From: Wuchereria bancrofti
Taxonomy: Eukaryota; Nematoda; Chromadorea; Rhabditida; Onchocercidae
Reading direction: 5' to 3'
NCBI GenBank assembly: GCA_005281725.1
Contig: SSBO01000003.1
Span: forward strand, 2,223,036-2,287,035
Length of the DNA: 64,000 nt
Position numbers and translations under genes: made by a program. Shown here in pieces: positions 15,701-30,700 of this stretch. The notes under the pieces are model-generated. The model had not been told where the DNA came from. It worked only from the letters and a program-made list of their open reading frames with translations, and ran no database searches. Position 1 is the stretch's first letter. Each line of letters starts with the position of its first letter.

Positions 15701-18700
15701 ACGAATGTAAGGTTCCTTCCAGTTTAAGTTTAGCGATTAACTGCTACTTACATGGAGTTCTACTTCCGACGATGATGTTTCTTCGCTTGAACTTGTACTC
15801 GACTCTCTTTTTCTCTTCCTCTTCTTCTTCGTCAATTCCTTCTTCCTCTGTTCCTTTTCTTTTTCCTTTTGCTTACGCCTTTCTTGCTCTTGCTACAACC
15901 AATAAATTAAGTTTGGGAATGCTAACTTTATAAGTCTTTATAAAAAAAAGACTTTATAATTCGTCACAACGGGGAAAATTTAGTTTGGCAAGAAAACCTT
16001 TAGTGCAATTGATGATAATACTTATTGTTTAGGTTCTCTAATTGCCGTTGCATGGGAAGTTTCAGGGGATTTACATATAAAAATTTCAACACTTTGCAAA
16101 AAGATTTTAAAAAATACCTTTTTTTTTGTACGATCTTTCTGCAATTGTTCCTTTTCTCTCATCTTTTCCCTCTGTTTAGCGCTGGCACAATCTTTCATCG
16201 ACTTATTCTTAATGCTTTTTTCCACTGGCCGTTGCGATTTCTTCTCCGAGGTAAGCTCCCCTCTCTCGTGTTCCTTGTCCTTTTCTTTCTGGAACCATAT
16301 CTTGATGTTGGATTTTACTAGAAAATTTTTTCCTAGGAATGCAAAAACAAAAACTGGAAAAATCCAAGTCCAGTTCTCAAATACTAATATGTATAGAAGT
16401 CGGAAATGACAAACCGGTTCCTTTTTTTCCTTTTTTTCTTTCAGTTGCTTCTGAGCAGCGATTTTCAACTTCGTTTCTTGTGACTGGCCTTTTCCATCAA
16501 CATGTTTATCTTTCTCTCTCTCAGCTACACTTTGATCCGATTTTTCCGGCAACTATGAACAGCACAATTTTTACTTAAACTAGGTGCTCTTACAACATCT
16601 TCTGTGGCAGCCTTTTTAATCAGTGTCGGTTTTAAGTGATTATAAGGAAACTTCCTAGTGTCAACATTATTTTGTTAAGTGATACTGTTAATGACATAAG
16701 CACAAAATCTATTTACTCTTCTACTTCGTCACTGCGAATTACATCAATAGGATATGTAACTACACATCAGCTACGGTTTTAAGAAGATACTAAGTAGAAT
16801 TCAAATTAAGACATTTGACCGAAACTTTAACAATATTAATACTAGTTACACTATTTTACCAAAAAATTAAAAAACACCTTTCTCTCTTTTTCCCTCTCAG
16901 CTACACCTTGATCTGATTTTTTTCGGCAATTATGAACAGCAGAATTTTTACCTTCGAGTGTTTCTCTTTCGTGACCTCAGTTACTCCTTTTTTGCTTTCG
17001 TCATTCGATTTATGATGCGATGCTTCATCGCCTTTTTCTTTCCTGATTTTCTTCAACTGCTTTTTAAGAACTTCTGATGAATCCTGTGCCTACAATAAAC
17101 AAACACTACAAACAAAATCTCGCTTCTGCTTACAAAAGATAAGGACAGTGTGCGCAATAAAATCGACCAATTTACAAGTGGTACATCTCATTAACAAAAG
17201 CATGAAATGAAGATTTTAACGTAGTAGTGTCGTCCTTCCAATCATTTATCAAAGAAATAGAATTCACTAATAGCATGTAACTGGTAGTCTCTCAAAAAAT
17301 CATACCTGTTGACGGAATAATTCACTAAGTGAAGGTTGTTTGTTCGCAGAATCCTTAGGTCCTTTTTTTTCAGGAAGGTGCGACTTCGAATTGATTTTCA
17401 TATGCTCTTTATCTCTCATCTGCACCTCGAATTGAAAACAAAATTAAAGCAATCACTACTTGTGTCTAACAGACTATTTGCAAACTTTCGACTACATGAA
17501 ACACAAATCTTGCTTCCAATAGCTAGTAATAAACCTTGTCAGTTCCTTGAGTTCGCGACCGCATTTCTAACGTGGCATTACCGAGAAGTGAACTACACGT
17601 TGACGTTTTCGTCGTGCTAGGTGCGGAAGAGACAGAGGTTTGTTTCGAACTAACAGCGGAATGTGATGCAGGAGGTGGAGGAGTAGACGGTTTTGTTGTA
17701 GTTCTCCATGACGAAGATTGCGTACTGCTCTGGAGACCAGTGCTACGTGCCAGTGGTTGAAGCGTGGACATGCATGATGATGTTGGATCAAAATGGGATG
17801 TGCTATTACGTATCTGGAATTGAAAATGATTTTCTTCGGCCGATACGATGTTTAGTATCAAAATCCATTTACATACAAATTATAAGGGTGGAGTGCAAAA
17901 GTGATACCTAACTTAATATTATGTCTTCCGAATGAGAATTTCGAAAACTGAGCATGTCTACAGATAAGAAAATCCTAGTGATTTATAAAAGCGTGGAGTG
18001 AATTGAAACTGGGATGAATTCCAAAATGTAACTGGGCTTTGTAGTTTTGAATCGGAGGTTTTGCTATGAAACCTTTTTTTATTTTTTATTTTTATATTAG
18101 TGAACACAAATAAGCAACAGACCAGTGGAGGTGGTGGAGGCGGAGCTGAGATCAGAGAAGCACCAGCTGCAGCAGACTTGCATGTTGTCAAAGATAATGT
18201 CGGAGGTACCGGAGGTTGCGGAAGCGGTGGAGGTGGAATACTGAAATCTGGAGGATAAGCAATACGAGACGCAGCTGCCGACGGAGGTGTCTGATTACTG
18301 CCCTGTGTAATGCTCGGTGGCAGGAGAGGCTTCCTAAGTTGAGCGCCGGAAAACTGTGGTGACGGAAGATTGGACGAAGTGGTGCACGTGGTATAGAAAA
18401 CTGCTGTATAAGGACTCGAAGTAGTAGAAGTTGCAGGAGCAGGTGGCATTGGGATGGAGAGCGAAAGTGGATTACGAATTAACTTCTGACTTTCTGCATC
18501 CTTTGAATCGAAAATTGATGTAGTACCACTACCACTACGTACTCTTGTGAAAGAATCCGTGAACGTGTTAGATGTCGAGTGAGAACAAGATGTTGCTGAC
18601 TGCGAGGTGGCTATCGTTGAACTAGACGAACCAGTTCGTGCTTTTAGTCGTTCCAATTCTTCCTCGAACTTATAACTGCGTTGTGACGTTCCTTTACGAT

Positions 18701-21700
18701 CATAATCCAAATGGGTATTCTGCTTCGTTTTCTAAAACAGAATTGTACAAAAAGAAGTGAAAGCGATAACAAAAAATGGAGTTATTAGCTCCCAGAAATG
18801 TTCGATTCTTTTCAGGTTTTAAAAATGTGTTGCATAAAAATAATCTCAACTATCGCCGATCTGGAACGAAATCGAGCCACTGGATTTCAAAAAACATTCT
18901 GCATAGTTATGATATGAAACTTCTATCAAAAAGTTGTTCAAACCCTAACTCTTCGATCCAGTAAATACTACTTTAAAATACCATAAATTTAACGAAATTA
19001 ACCTGAAACTTCTGCTCGATATTTTGAAACGTAGCTCCCAGTGCATCCAGCCGTTCGCGATATGCACTCGAGTTGTTGGCAGGTGAAGTATCTCCAAAAA
19101 TATCTATGGTAGTTGTCACAAGCGAAGGTTGCGTATTTGAAGGGTCAGGAGAAAGCATCGCTTCACTATTGCTTGATTCCGATCTTGACACCGATGAATG
19201 TGTTCGTCCTCTGGACACTTTCTGTGGAGGTGAGTTTTCCGTTGCACTCCATTTCAAATTACATCCTGTAGAACATTTAATAAATTTAATGCTAAACATA
19301 AAACATGAAATGTCTGCAGATCAGCATTGTCATAACAAGCTTCATTTCTTTTACTATGATACGAACCCAGACATCAAATATACACACCTCCTAAAAAAAA
19401 CTTCAAATCACGACTATGCCAAAATTTTTTTCACTAAGCTAATCGGTTGCTTGAATGATCTGATTCTGACCCAACTATATCAGTACTAAGCATAATTTGC
19501 TAAACATCCAAATTTCAAAAAAGAATACTTCACAATGTCTGACTTTATTACAGGAAAATAAAAGTATAAAAGCAATGTACAAGACTGACCAGGAAGACCG
19601 GAACTCGAAGCAGATAAAGAATTCCTTGGGCACTTTGAATCTTGCCTCTGCTGCTGCGGGGAACGAAATGGGTCCGGTATGCTACTCCGACGTGAACTTG
19701 GCGCCGAATGATGTTCATGCACAAATTTTGGTAGTGGTAATGAGGTGGAAGCTTGCGACGAATACTTGCGGTGACGCGGATCTTTACCTCGATTAGCACT
19801 TCCATCCAACGGAATCGCGCAATGATTTTTAATCGGATCATTCCCTAGAATTACAAGAAGTCTCTAAACTCAAAATACCAAATGTTTCTAAAAACATTCT
19901 ACTTTAAACTTATTTTTTAATTTATATCACCTGCAGCGCAATTCGTTCTTACTTCCAATCCTTTATCGAAAAACAGGCTAATTATAAATCGCAGAATAAG
20001 ACATAACCATACTTGTAAATAAAACTAAAACAGTAACACTAAATGCTAAACCACCCAAATGTTTGTCTGTCTTATTTCGATTTTATTTACTTCGCACATT
20101 TCTATTACCATTGCCAATTCTAATAATCCTAATAAGCTATTCTAAACTATTCACCTGAGCTCACTTACCAGCGATTTTTTTTCAATTCTAATTGTGCATT
20201 TTCTATTTCAGCATTAAATCTCTCTAAAGACAGTACAAAATGAAAGTAGCACACACCCCATGGCCATTTGGTGCGTTTATTCAAAGAGGTAGACGGTCTA
20301 CTGGAATGATGTCTGCTACTGTCGCAGACATCGTCAGTAGATCGCTGGACTGAACAAGTCGACGAATGGCTCTGATGACTACCACTCATTATAGCCAATG
20401 GTTCACTGGTTGTCGTCGATGTAGATGCTTTGGAATGATGCTGCAGCACGTTTACCAAAGTGTTAGCAATTTCTTCAATTCGATTTGACTGAAATTAATG
20501 ATATTTCATATCACATTGATTTCAGTACTTTGAAATACTGAAAATTCAAATTTAACGTTGGAACAGCGCACATTAATGCACATTAGATATGGAAAGCTTT
20601 AGAGCAATAATTTCCTAGAACATCTCTCCAACGCTTGTTTCCTTCACATTTATGCTTCAAATGACCTGTTAATCACACATGACGCTTTGGTAACTTGAAC
20701 TTCAGTAGTATGTAAATCCATACCGTTATCGTATTTATTTCGTTTGCAGTAAAATTCCCTTCTGTTCCAGAATTATAAAACCCATTATCATGTGATTCTT
20801 TGCTATCTAATCGCTTCGCATCACTGAAAATTCAAATAGGCTTCAAACATTAAAAATAAGAAACAATACACATACATTAAAAACTAGTAGTAAGTAACAA
20901 AAGCCCTACAATACTACAATACGTAATTGCTTTTCACGAATATTATCCAATTTGAATTCAAATTCAGTACAACCTGTTATATATCTTGCTTCTGTGTTAG
21001 CCCATAAAAATAAGTAGTGGAAGGTCCTGTATGTCTATTAAAACATAATTGATGACCGTAAGAGCTACACTGGGCATGGTCTACTCTTTCGATCTAGCAA
21101 AGAATTTTCTTGAAGGACGAAAACACACGAAAAACATAAAACAAAAGTATTCATCATTCTCATTTACAGCATTGCATTGAAAGAGCAGGTAGTCTCAATG
21201 ATCTAGCAGAATGACTTACGTCTGCTGTTGCTGTTCCGCTTTCTTGCTTCGCTGTTCTGCAGTCGATTTTCCGTTTGCTTCATGAGATAGTTCACTGTCA
21301 ACTGACAAACTTGATGATGGCGTAAACTGCTGACGCTTAAACTCGATGGACCTTACATCTGGTTCACGTTCATTTGTAGTTGCTTCCGTTGGCAGGTGAT
21401 ATTCTTGTTGTTGTTTCTTATCGTTTGCTGTTATAATAGGATTCAGAATTTGTGCCGATGGAATGGGAGGTGGGAGCAGCTGCGCTAAGCTTGCTCTTGA
21501 GCTGCTACGCCTTGCAACTGTCTGCAGCGTGATTCCGATGGTACTGTTAGATTGTTCAAAATTCCGATCAGACTTGCCATTCGAAGGAGAACTGTGTTGT
21601 CGTGAACTGGAAGAATATACTGGGGTCTGAAATATTATAATCGATGATAAATAAATTCGATGGAAATGAGAAATAATTCGAGAGTTCATAAATTCACTAA

Positions 21701-24700
21701 AAAAACGGTATATGAAACCAGTATCGTTCTCCTCTCCTCTCCTCTCTTACACAAAATATTCCTCCGTTGTTCTCAACCACATTATATGTATGCCAGCATT
21801 TGTACCGAAGTTTAATTATGTTTCACCTTATCTCTGTGCAAACGTTGGATGTTACTCTTCGAGTGGCCTGTACGTTTCCTATCTGGCGTACTGGAACTAC
21901 TTAAATCAGAATCACTGGACGTTGAAGAGGTTGACGATGATGAAGGCGATATATCATTTCGCCTAGTCCTCTCACGTCGTCGTCGAGATCTGCAGCAAAA
22001 GAATCAATATTTGCTGGAAAATTGTTTGGTATCTTAAATTATTTATCAACAATTTGTGCTAACAAAATTAAAAACACACACACAAACCTATTATAAGACG
22101 AATATCGTAAAGAACGAGATGTTCTACAGCCGTCTCGTTCATCACTTCTTCGTCTCCGCGACAGCATATTCGAACCCGACCTCCGACATTCAGTTCTTAA
22201 AAAACTACAGAATAGATACGATAACAACCGAAAATTTGTACTAACAGTGGACAGAATAATTGAGGATGAAGCTAATTTGAAGTATGCAATAAATCTAATA
22301 CAGCAAATGTTATCCTGGAAAATTTTCGAGTATTTCCAAGAAATCTGACCAGAATCAAGCACAGGGGACAGTAGGAAATCAAAGAAAAAGCCACTGTTTC
22401 CTACTGACACCGAGAATTTACCAAAAATGAACGAACATGTAACGCACTGTCTTACGTCCACAATCACGTCAATCATTGATGTACAGCTGATACAAAATTA
22501 CAAGATGAACTACTCAATAGTTTAACAATACTAGAAAGAGTAATAAATCAAAACAATTCACCAAACCTCGATGATGTGTCACGAAGATGACTTGGTGGGT
22601 CAGGCGGAGGTGCAAGTAACGATGAAGTAGACGTAGATGCGATCACTGAACCACCACTAGAACAAGCTGTTGCGTTGTTACCAGCGTATGAACTTGGTCC
22701 AGTACTATTCACAGCTATAAAATTTGCATTTTTCAATATTTTCCAAAAGTTCTGTGAACTGAACTTTTTAAGTTAAGCATCTTAAAAAAACCTACGAGCA
22801 TTTCCAGATTCACCACGAAATTTGCGGTCAACGAAATAATCATGTAATTTTTCTGAACAGTAATCCACTGGTACGTGAACATCCTTTTTTTCGTCTGCAT
22901 TCCAAAAAGCTCTGGAATAAATCCTTTGTCTTGCAAATTCAGTTTTGTGTAATATATTTACATATATATGTACCAAAACATGTCTAATCCCACATAGTGT
23001 GAAGTTTCACTTATCTGGCATTCTGTTTTACTGATTTACTATTAAGTAAGCTCAAGAATAAAGAAAACCAAAGATCTCCACAAAAAATACATACACTTGC
23101 TTTGTTTTAATCATTGAAAATGCTCTCTGGGCACTGTCATTGTTGCTGAACAAAAGAAGAGCTTCCCGATGACGCGGATCATATATGACTTCATTGAACG
23201 TATCTGTGAACGATACTCGAATCTTCTCACGCAAATAATCTGCTGAACAGCTCGACGGCAATTCGCCAATCCAAATCTTATTACTAACGATTGTACGTCC
23301 CCAATTCATCTGATGAAAAAAAGCAATTGATAAATCTTAATATCTATCAAGTATTCCATCGCAATTTCTCCAATTATTCCTTTTCTTCCTTAGTATGATT
23401 TATCGATCGATGCGTCTAATTGGTTAAATATAAACACAAGCTAAACGCAGAACCCATCTATTCGAGTTACTGCAAACCAATCTATTCGAATTACTTGTTA
23501 AATACCAAAATATTATTGCAACCAAGCATTCGATGTAGAATTGAAAGGATCAAGCAATAACATCCGGACCAAAAGATGCTAATGTTGCAATTGTGCGCAT
23601 TGGCTCATCTAGAGCAGCAGAATTTAAGTTTAAGCATAGAAAACAGTGGTAACTACCTTTAATTTGCTTTTGCCACTTGATGAATGTGCCGTTTGAACAT
23701 GAGCATTAATTGCACAGACAACTGAATGTATATCAGCAAACTGAATAAAAGCAAATGGTGATGGACTTTCCCAGTTCTTAACCTCTAAATACAAATTTAT
23801 CAGTTCATCTTTCCTGTCAATAAGCTACTAAGTAGATAAAGACATAGATAATCAATAACGTATATCGCTACACATCATATCAGAGGTAGAAAAATAGATG
23901 GATTAGCATCTGCATCAAGTAGAAGAGGGAAAGTTTACTTGCAACCTATATTATGTCTTAAAAAGTACAGCTCTTTGTTCTGCAAGTTACTTATGTTATC
24001 GCATTTTACAGATCAAAGCAATAAAGAGATTTCCGTTAAAGATTAAACACAGCTATCATGTTATACTGAAAATATGCAAAAATAACCTGTTTCTAGGATA
24101 TGCCCAAAACAACTAAAACGAGAGCGAAGAGAATCATCAGTTGTTCGTCTTTCTAAACCGCCCACATATAAAGTTCGAGAAGCTCGGTTAGCGAGTGCAT
24201 CGACCACGGAAGAACCCGACGTTGAAGCAGCATCTTGAGATGACAAGCATTCCTGCAACATGTGCAAGCCTGAATTTCTCAAATTAAAGAGACAATCTAT
24301 CAGCGGTGATAAGTGCTCAGTTCTTCTAAATTCTCGAAACTTCCTAAAAAAAAGTTCCTGCCATAAAAAAACATAGTTTAATAGCAAAACAAGTTTTCTT
24401 TCCAACGACTAAATGACTGAGAACTCGTAATTCGTATTTGACAAGAACGAAAATGTTTACATCGTGGAAAACCTTTAACACTGGAAAGTTTAGGCAGTCA
24501 TATACCGCAGTAGAAACCGTTGGAACAAGTCAGATTACTTTTTTTAATCAGAATTACTTCTATTAACCTGTCCATTTGTTGTCAGATAAGTGGTGTAAGC
24601 TTCTGTGACAGCAGTATGACTTGCAAATCTGATTTTCAATCGCAATCCAAACAAGTGATGAACATCTTTGAGCTTGTCAGCATCCGTTAGTCTGAAAGTT

Positions 24701-27700
24701 CATGGAATTTGGAACACTTAGTAACATTTGACAAATAAATTTCAATCAGAAATATTCACATACGAAATTCGCTGCATATAAGAAGACATGAAAATGCCCA
24801 GTAATACACTTAAACGTAACAAAATTTTTGGATTTAATACTTAAAATCAATCCAGACCCTATTTTATTAATACAAATAATACCTGACACAGCTGACGACA
24901 CCTGAAAACTTGCGAAAGAATTTTTTAATCTGGTCCCATTTCTATCCTACTATTATAGGATACTTTAACTCCGAAAAGTTAAATATCCAGGTTCCTTAAC
25001 AAACATATAAAGTCCTAAAAACATACCTCTGGAAAATGACGAGCGCTCGACGCTGTTCCACAAAATTTGGACCAGATTCTGCCTCAAACATGATATGAAC
25101 TACTTTGCCAAATTTTTTTAAAAAATTTGTCAAGCCATCTCTCAGAAAGCCTTCTGTACGCGAAGATGGCAAATTGGACACATAGATACCTTAAAAAATT
25201 ATGCATATTTGAATCATTACTTCTAAATAGAATATCTTCACATCATTACTTTAAAATTCCAAATAGAAATTGAAAATAAGCTGAACAGCTTGATATGCCA
25301 CGCAACGAAAAATAATACAACAAACCTTGAAAGCCCTGTGAGGCACTTGATAGGCTGTCATGGTTACCACATGAAGAAGACAATTCGTTACATGCATTTG
25401 TATCGTTGCGTCGCGAACCTGATGCTCCTGGCTTGATAACCGTTGACTGCACAGTATGGATGTTCGACGCATGATGATGGTGTCCGGACGATCCACTAAA
25501 ATGAGCAGAAATTAGAATGGATTGGAACGAAACGAAAACTATTCCAGTTAGTCAATCTCTTCACAAAGATATCCGGAATAAAAAAAACACTCCTATTTCC
25601 CATCAATGCATGATACCATCACCTATTCTGACAACACAGTGTGTGTTGAACAATTCTTGACTGCTGATTATACTATTCGTTTTATCCCTTTTATTCCCTT
25701 TACACGTTTTTTACCCCCTTACAGGATATATATAATGATTACTAATAGCACTGTCAATCAAATTTGTTTCTCCTATATTTGAAGGAAAAAAGACAAAACT
25801 ACTACACTGCAATAAATAAGCATAAAGGTTACATAAGAACGTAAGTTCATAAGAAAGTCCTTTATTGCCGAAGTAAAGAGCTCCTCAATAATAATCTATG
25901 CTTTCACCTACTCCAAATACTAAGAGAAATTACATCAACCATGGATATATTTAACAGAGTAACGTTAAAGGAAAAAAGTTTAACAGAGTAATATCGATAA
26001 AGAAGTTGAGAAAAAAAGCTCTCAAGAGCCATTCCGTTTATTATTTGAATAAAATTCTGCACACAATCTCAAGCCCACTCCAAAAATACACAACCGCTGC
26101 TTCAATCATCACCCAAATATGCACTGCTTGACAAATAATTCCCATGTGAAACTTCAAACTCAAACATTCCCTTTCTGAGTTGAGCATTTCAAACTTATAT
26201 TTGACTAAGTATATATACGTCCTTTCGTAATTTCCTTGCTGATATCGTTATTCTCAAAGACCACAAACCTTGGGCTTGCTGAATCACGACTCGAATCGGA
26301 TGATGCAGATGCACGTGGCGAATGACGTGACCGCCGTGAAGTGCGTGAATCACCACCACCAGCACCAGTCCGTCTAAAATCAGATCGTCAGCAAGTAAGA
26401 ACACCTACAATTCACTGAACGCTATATTTTAGTGAACAGAAAATATACTAGAAATGCGGTGAAGTCTAAACTATGATTTTTTTTTCTCGCAAGTCCAATA
26501 AATGACACACATTTCGCTTTGTACAAGATATCACGTCCTTTATCAGTGTACTACACAAACAAACTGTTCACAACTTACCGATCATTGTTGCCTGAGATCC
26601 TGCTTCGTTGAGATCGTTCATCAGTCCTGCTTGAATTTCCCCGTTCCCTATCACGTTCTCGTTCTCGAGATTGCCGCCGTGATGATGATGACAGTCGATG
26701 TTGTGACATCCTACAAAAGACGAAAATAACTGTGTAAGCTTTGCGATCGAAATTGATCTGGTAATATTTTATCACACAAATTAACGCAGTAACCTGGAGT
26801 TACTGCACAAATAACTTGCCGTTCTTTCTGAATCTGCTTTGATGAGGATGAATTCGGTGAATGCTGATCAGATGAACGCCGATGAGAATCGGTTGTTGTA
26901 CTGCCACTGCTAGCATTCCTTGCATTCTGAGGCGAGCCAAGTCCAGTTGCGTTACTCGGCGCTGTTGGGTTCACCAAGCCGCTGCAATCAAATAGCATGA
27001 TTGATGTTACTATGAAAACAGCCTTGACCAACCAATTACAAATTAAAAATATTTATAAATAATCTACCGAGTTCTTATAAAAAGACCGTACTTAATATTC
27101 AAAGGAAAATGAAATGATGAATCGAATGTAGAGCACAAGAACGATACAGACTGTAAGCAGGAAGCACACATCATCCACAACTACCAGTAAGACTATGACG
27201 AGAATCAGTCAAACTGAACTCAAGGAAAAATGCAAAATCATCATTTCGACAAAGATACGAGAATTTTCAAAACAACTAGAAAAACAACATCACTATCGAA
27301 TAACTTTTTTCCAAACTTCGCCCTCCTTCACTCTTCTTTTATTCTTTCTTTTTTCAACATCACAAGTGGTGGAGACATCGTTCCTACAACGTTTGATGAA
27401 ATGTCTACAACAAAAATAAATGGTGAAAAGGATAAGAATTAGGGCAACTGAGTTTTTCGACGAAAATGACATTGCAATGGACAAAAAACAAAACAAAATT
27501 AAGAAAGGACAATAAGGTCTAACAAGGGATTGCCAATGAAAGAAGCGAACAACTTGTGAAGAAAAACAGCAAAAATAGATGTGCTCAGTCATTAAAATAC
27601 AACTCATTTCGAAATATATGGTCGAATTTATCATGTGCCTAACCGTATCTTGAAGACTTATGTTAGTCCTTCAAAGCAAATTGTTTTGGCAAGGCCGAAA

Positions 27701-30700
27701 CTTCACTCGGTAATCACTATATCATGTTCAGCACAAAACTGCGAAGTAGCAAAGAAGATTTCCTTTTTGCAATAGCTATCACCAAGGCATACGTCCGAAC
27801 TGCAGGTTACCTCAAATTGGAATACACAAATTCTTAAAATTTAAAAAATCCGGCATAATTCATGAAGTTACGAACTGTAAAGACCACTAAATTCTACACC
27901 ATTTCTACTCTTTTTCCTGCTTCACTATTATGTAATGCATGCAAACAACGATATAAAAGAGCAAATTCCGTGAAAACGGACCAAAAAGTGTTGAGAATCA
28001 TCATGGAGGGAAAGACTTCAATCGTTTTGCATTTCTGACGATAAAAAATGAGGAGTAAAACAAACAAAAAAACTCCTCACAACTACAATGGCTAAAATTA
28101 GCACTGCTAGCACTGAAAAAAAAATCCAACTTTTACGACATTCAACTAGTACATGAAAAGATGGCCAGCGTTAGACCATCTCAGATATTTTCTAAACTTT
28201 ACTCTTGAACGGAAGGAAATACCATTCAACTACAATGCGCAAAAAGACAAATGTACCAATCGTCAATGAGTAAAACAAAGGAAAATATTTCAACACGACA
28301 AAGCCCTTCTTAGATTTACCATCAATCTTTAATGACTAGCTCATTAAAGACAACTTTCATAACTATAAGGTAACAAGTACTGAAATGTCAATTTCAAAAA
28401 TAGTAGGTTAAAGATTCTACATTTGTTCATGCCAGTTAAATTCATTCGGCTGTATCCAAGAACAGCTCCATTACCACAGCACAGTATATATAAATCCCAC
28501 TTATTTTTCAATCACTCTTATGATGGAAGCAGAAACATTGCAGTGGATATTTCAGAAAATAGCTCCCACTTTTGATATTACCATAAAAAGAATGACACCA
28601 CACCAACAAAGAATGGACATTCACACCTTCAGTATACTTTTTGACTTTGATACTTCAGTCAATTATGTGTCGCGCAAGTTTAATAAACTGACAGACGTCC
28701 GTCATCCTAGAAGGAAAAATTCCATTGTTAACAAAATATCAAAAATGGAACTTCTTTTTCCTCGCAAGGCAAAATCTGATTCAAGTAACAATTGACACGG
28801 TGGAAAAAATGGGTCCAAGATCAAAGTGCCGCATTGATGGAAAAATGGAATAAATATAAAAATGATCTAAGTGACAAAAGTACCCTATTTTTCTGCGGTT
28901 TATAACACAACACCTACTCGATTCTGATATTCAGCTCCACCAAAGCAGACGGACAGCAGCGGCAGGCAAACTGATGGAAATAGCAGTGGCGTTACGTGTC
29001 CATGTAAGATTAAATTGAGCAAGATGGTGACGAGAAGTTCGAGATAGATTCTGGAGAAGATCCGTCAGAGACCGAAACAGTTCATAAAGCGGATAAAAAT
29101 CCACCAGAATTAAATAAGTTGTTAACTCGAACTAAAATAGCATGTGTACCACACAGGCTGCGGCATCATCAAAGATATAACCCAAGCACCGAAGGCACTA
29201 TGGGTTATATAAAAAAGAACTGCTTTCGTTCAGAGACAGATAACATAGATGTAGATGAAAGCGGTAAGTGTGAAAACTCAGCCACAAAGTGGCATTTGAA
29301 CCGCAGAAACAGGTAGTACTGTAGAAAACGAAAAAGAAACCAAAGCCGAAGTAAACTAGCTTAAGAAAGCTAGGCAAGTGGCTCAACAGTCAGTCAGCCA
29401 CGTAGGTAGGATGGTAGATAGGTAGGTTAGCAGCTGCAGAATTAATTATAGTTAATTCTCATTTTCCACAATAATAGCAATATTTATGCAATCTGCGATA
29501 TATGTAGTTTTCTGCTCACTTCTTGCTCTGTTCGTGAAATGCGATTCGCAACTGATGACCTTGAAATTTCGGCTCCGCTGAATGAGCTTTTTGTGCCGAC
29601 CGAACATCCATGAAGCTAACCACAAAACCAGTGGTACCCAAACGCTCCACTTTTTGCACACGACCAAATCTGAAAATTAAAAATAAAAAAGCCTTTCAAC
29701 CATCGAACATAAATAAATCATCACTGTACCCTATCACACAGCTGTCACACCAAAACGAAATTATCTCTACTTATCTTGAAGAAAACAACATGCTGAATTT
29801 GATTTTCTCTTTTTCTGAATTACCAAAGTTGAAAACCAAGGAAAGAAGTTAACCATATCATCTACAAAAGATATGTGACAACCATAATTGGCATAGCGTC
29901 TTTGCTGTCCTCTCACCCACTTTTTCATGTAATGTTGAATGATGTTGCTAAAGAAAAGAGAAGAAAATGAATGTTCCGCTGTTAGCGCCACTGACACTAT
30001 ACACACATATGAACTATCACTACTCAACTTCTTCATATTATTACGTCCTCAAAGTCGTTTTTTAAGCAAACCTAAAACGGTAACACTCGTATCAGAGTGC
30101 AAAGTTTTCATTTGAGTACAAATGAAATAGATGAATTACATTACGACTACCATAAGACAAATGTGTTACCTATCATCACTAAATCCGTACGACGCAAGAC
30201 GGGTTAACTTGCATTTTTTTTTTAGATGAAAGGTCTAATAGAGTGAAGAAAATTGTCAGAGAGCAGGTAGGGGTATCACGCTCTTTCCTCCTGTAGCGAC
30301 AAAGAAATATCTCGATCTTTGGTCGTCGGAGATTACAATAAATAACTATTAAATCAAGAATGATGACTGGACACCTTACTACCTTATCCCGCAAGCTACA
30401 ACTCATCATGGTACAACATATTACGCGCATCACGATCACACACCATGCACGAAACACGCAGCCCAATAATATATGTAGAACTTCAGCCATCCTTTATCTT
30501 TTTCTGTGGTACGGTTGCAATTTACTAAATGTCTACTACATCACATGCTAAGTACCCAACACCATAAGAAACCGACCACTAAAGAGTTCCGTAAAAGTTC
30601 ATTTAAGTATTTAAAGAGCCCATTAGAGTAATTATAAACCAACAAACGCAAACCAGCTCCCACTGCGGCACAACGATTTATGCAAAAAAAGTAAATCACT

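Noticed and set aside
19497..19796. Plus-strand frame of 99 codons
   Set aside because: Antisense shadow of the DIN-1 exon at 19590-19844, whose phase fits both neighbours.
22039..22476. 145-codon minus-strand frame
   Set aside because: Only 22088-22195 is exon, and it is read in frame with its neighbours; the rest is intron read-through with no domain.
29830..29960. Minus-strand stretch with FVDDM, resembling a reverse-transcriptase YVDD motif or an extra exon of RRM1
   Set aside because: No donor gives the phase required by the next exon, and inserting it would break RRM1 between helix 1 and strand 2. A short motif match alone is not enough for a retroelement.
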